Shown here one piece after another: positions 62,298 through 64,000 of a DNA stretch of 64,000 nucleotides. The DNA is from an uncultured Clostridia bacterium (lineage in GTDB: Bacteria > Bacillota > Clostridia > TANB77 > CAG-508). Made by a program: the position numbers and the translations under genes. A model generated the notes under the pieces. It saw nothing but the letters and a program-made list of their open reading frames with translations, was not told the origin of the DNA and did not search any database. Within the stretch, counting starts at the first letter, position 1. The number at the start of each line of letters is the position of its first letter. The stretch spans positions 363,191 through 427,190 of the forward strand of contig CAKPIK010000001.1 of NCBI GenBank assembly GCA_934162365.1, read 5' to 3'.

Positions 62298-62747
62298 ATG
62301 ATTACACCTCTTGATATTGAAAACAAAAAATTTGCTAAACAAATGGTAAATGGATATAGTGTTGATGAAGTTGATGATTTTTTGGATGATTTAACTGTTG
62401 AATATGAAAAGCTATTTAAAGAAAATTCTGAATACAAATCACAAGTAGAAAAATTAAAAGAAGATATGGAACATTATAAAACAATAGAAACTACACTTCA
62501 AAGTACATTAGTTATGGCACAAACAACAGCAGAAGAAGTAAAAAATGTTGCTAGAGAACAAGCAGAACAAATAGTTAATGAAGCAAAAGTTAATGCCCAA
62601 AAAGAAGTTGATAGTCTTACAAATCAAATTACTATAAAACAAAAAGAACTTGATGATGTTCAAAAACAATTTGATGTATATAAAGCAAAAATGGAATCAC
62701 TTTTAATATCACAATTAGAAATATTAAAAGAAATGAATAAAGACTAA
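62298..62747 (+). CDS. divIVA: DivIVA-family protein
   Basis: 149 residues. The N-terminal membrane-curvature domain reads MITPLDIENKKFAKQMVNGY then SVDEVDDFLDDL, the family signature. The rest is coiled coil, with EEVKNVAREQAEQIVNEAK. DivIVA marks poles and septa and recruits partner proteins. GAAAGGAATG precedes the ATG. Downstream of sepF, the usual context. Confidence 0.93.
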   Translation: MITPLDIENKKFAKQMVNGYSVDEVDDFLDDLTVEYEKLFKENSEYKSQVEKLKEDMEHYKTIETTLQSTLVMAQTTAEEVKNVAREQAEQIVNEAKVNAQKEVDSLTNQITIKQKELDDVQKQFDVYKAKMESLLISQLEILKEMNKD

Positions 62748-62750
62748 TTT

Positions 62751-62777
62751 AAAAGACCAATAAAATGGTCTTTTTTT
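62751..62777 (+). terminator. Terminator of divIVA
   Basis: AAAAGACCA and TGGTCTTTT with a six-base loop and T run. Confidence 0.88.
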
Positions 62778-62827
62778 CTTGTCTTTTAAAACGTAAAATG
62801 TTACAATTAGAACAAGAGGTGGTACAA

Positions 62828-63301
62828 ATGAGAACAATGGCAAATTATTTGATAATAATGTTATCAGTTTTGTTATTTATATTTAGATTAGTAGTGGTAT
62901 TTACATTCACGATGGGAATAGAGTTTGCAGTTACCCCATTAAATGTCAATTTTGAAATAGGCTTATTATTTATAATGATAATAAGTATTATATTAATGAG
63001 TAAAAACAAATTATTAGGACCAATTATATTAGTAATAAGCTCATGTGCATACTATGGACCAGATTTATTCATTAAGTTAACAAATTTATCAACTACTGCT
63101 ATAAGTATAAATACAGCTATACAATTAGTTGTTTCTATAGTTGGTATAATTATACCAATATTTGCGTTCTTCATAATTGCGTTTGCAAAAGAACAAGAAA
63201 AAAGACCAGTTGATAAAAAAACAGATTTCTTTTATAAAAACGAAGCATACGATAGAAAATATGATGATAGAGCCGATAAAAATAATTATAGAACATTATA
63301 A
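62828..63301 (+). CDS. Hypothetical four-helix membrane protein
   Basis: 157 residues from ATG 62828, which has AGAGGTGG seven bases upstream; the frame opens at 62765 without support and inside the divIVA terminator. Four hydrophobic segments lie near 6-29, 42-57, 62-78 and 98-122. A charged tail (about 124-157; KKTDFFYKNEAYDRK) is predicted cytoplasmic. I recognise no family. In related genomes an lspA-like gene often follows divIVA; this protein has no peptidase motif. Confidence 0.75.
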   Translation: MRTMANYLIIMLSVLLFIFRLVVVFTFTMGIEFAVTPLNVNFEIGLLFIMIISIILMSKNKLLGPIILVISSCAYYGPDLFIKLTNLSTTAISINTAIQLVVSIVGIIIPIFAFFIIAFAKEQEKRPVDKKTDFFYKNEAYDRKYDDRADKNNYRTL

Positions 63302-63319
63302 ACTAAAAGAGGTAAGAAA

Positions 63320-63925
63320 ATGAAAAAGGTATTATTTGCAACAGGTAATGAAAGTAAGGTTAAAAGATTTAAGAATGGATTATTGGAAAAAGATATTGAA
63401 ATAATTACACTAAACAATATAGACGCAAAAGTAGAAGTTGTAGAAAATGGCAAAAACGCAATAGAAAATGCTTTAATAAAAGCAAGAGCATATGCTAAGG
63501 CATGTGATTTGCCAGTATTTGCTATGGATGATAATTTATATATTGAAGGAATACCAGAAGAAAAACAACCAGGAATGTATGTAAGAAGAGTTAATGGAAA
63601 AAGATTAAACGATGATGAGATGATAGAATACTATTCTAATTTAGCCCATGAATATGGAAAAAATGGAAGATTAACTTGCAGATGGGTTTATGGTATTGCA
63701 GTTATAAATAATGATAAAGAATCAACTTATACTTGGAGTAAAGAAGATTTGTATATAGTAGATAAACCTTCAAATAAAATTAACCCAGGTTATCCATTAA
63801 ACACAATATCTATAAATAAAAAGTTGAATAAATATTTTACAGATATAACAGAAGAAGACCAAAAAGAAATTCAAGAAAACGAAAATGATGTTATAGAATT
63901 CCTTTGTGAAAAAATATTAAAATAA
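63320..63925 (+). CDS. Divergent HAM1/RdgB-like purine NTP pyrophosphatase
   Basis: 201 residues. The N-terminus VLFATGNESKVKRF matches the nucleotide-binding start of the HAM1 family, and NAIENALIKARAYAKACDLPVFAMDDNLYI corresponds to the region normally reading ADDSGL (key difference: MDDN in place of DDSG). The late SHR motif of canonical RdgB is absent. The normal reaction is hydrolysis of ITP, dITP and XTP to monophosphates, cleaning the nucleotide pool. Substrate range may be altered here. It overlaps by its stop with the ribosome site of the next gene. Confidence 0.75.
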   Translation: MKKVLFATGNESKVKRFKNGLLEKDIEIITLNNIDAKVEVVENGKNAIENALIKARAYAKACDLPVFAMDDNLYIEGIPEEKQPGMYVRRVNGKRLNDDEMIEYYSNLAHEYGKNGRLTCRWVYGIAVINNDKESTYTWSKEDLYIVDKPSNKINPGYPLNTISINKKLNKYFTDITEEDQKEIQENENDVIEFLCEKILK

Positions 63926-63935
63926 GGTGAATATT

Positions 63936-64000
63936 TTGAAGATAGAAGATTTAAGAAAAGATTATGATGAATTACAAGTTAAATATGGTGCTAAGGAATT
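63936..64000 (+). CDS. Start of a gene cut by the window end
   Basis: TTG 63936 follows AAGGTGA, which overlaps the stop of the HAM1-like gene. The 21 visible codons start MKIEDLRKDYDELQVKYG. Too short for an assignment; the opening is reminiscent of some uracil-DNA glycosylase family proteins, a guess from memory that would suit a neighbour of a nucleotide-pool cleaning enzyme. Confidence 0.5.
   Translation, partial: MKIEDLRKDYDELQVKYGAKE

Overview
The window is a very AT-rich (roughly 70% A+T), densely packed chromosomal segment of a spore-forming Clostridia-type Firmicute, probably an uncultured gut anaerobe. The support is sporulation genes (yabG, sipL-like, yunB, spoVS, ytfI/ytfJ), HrcA/CIRCE heat-shock control, RNase Y and RNase J, SepF/DivIVA, an AddA-type helicase-nuclease, and an OLE RNA with its partner gene.

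Layout. 1-4.3 kb is accessory: a broken-looking DUF6076-like gene on the minus strand, a structured leader with a small ORF, a type III toxin-antitoxin locus of the CptIN kind (48-nt pseudoknot repeats plus an endoribonuclease toxin) and a large serine recombinase. 4.3-9.7 kb is a response regulator/sensor kinase plus ABC-transporter module, with the same operator-promoter layout in front of both halves. 9.8-15.5 kb is a spore and cell-wall cluster: yabG, veg, sipL-like, yunB, a hendecad-repeat coiled-coil protein and an L,D-transpeptidase. 15.6-20.5 kb is hrcA-grpE-dnaK-dnaJ. 20.6-29.3 kb holds rny, ymdB, spoVS, an orphan solute-binding protein, recA, recX, scpA, ytfI and ytfJ. 29.3-30.4 kb is OLE RNA and oapA. 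30.4-35.6 kb holds a phosphodiesterase, a foreign-looking HIT-family gene, a VanW protein, a D,D-carboxypeptidase and rpmE. 35.9-49.7 kb holds rnjA, gltX, DUF951, an FAD enzyme, addA, miaB and mutS. 49.8-60.4 kb holds asnB (minus), pyrG, groES-groEL, two tiny Cys-rich minus-strand genes, mutL and miaA. 60.4-64 kb holds an HlyD-like gene, sepF, divIVA, a membrane protein, a divergent HAM1-like gene and a cut-off gene.

Most striking observation. Three otherwise plausible genes (yabG twice, the L,D-transpeptidase, the DUF6076-like gene) need a +1 shift, and at all four sites the zero-frame codon at the junction is CGG. Skipping the C gives a glycine codon (GGA or GGG) and restores the full family-length protein. 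In yabG the second shift lies directly before the predicted catalytic His157. In a by-eye scan of the other genes I found in-frame CGG only in two genes that look horizontally acquired (HIT-like gene at 31.9 kb and a 59-aa minus ORF at 39.8 kb). This suggests that CGG may be undecoded or very poorly decoded in this organism and act as a +1 frameshift codon, analogous to frameshifting at hungry or unassigned codons. Sequencing error and gene decay remain the alternatives.
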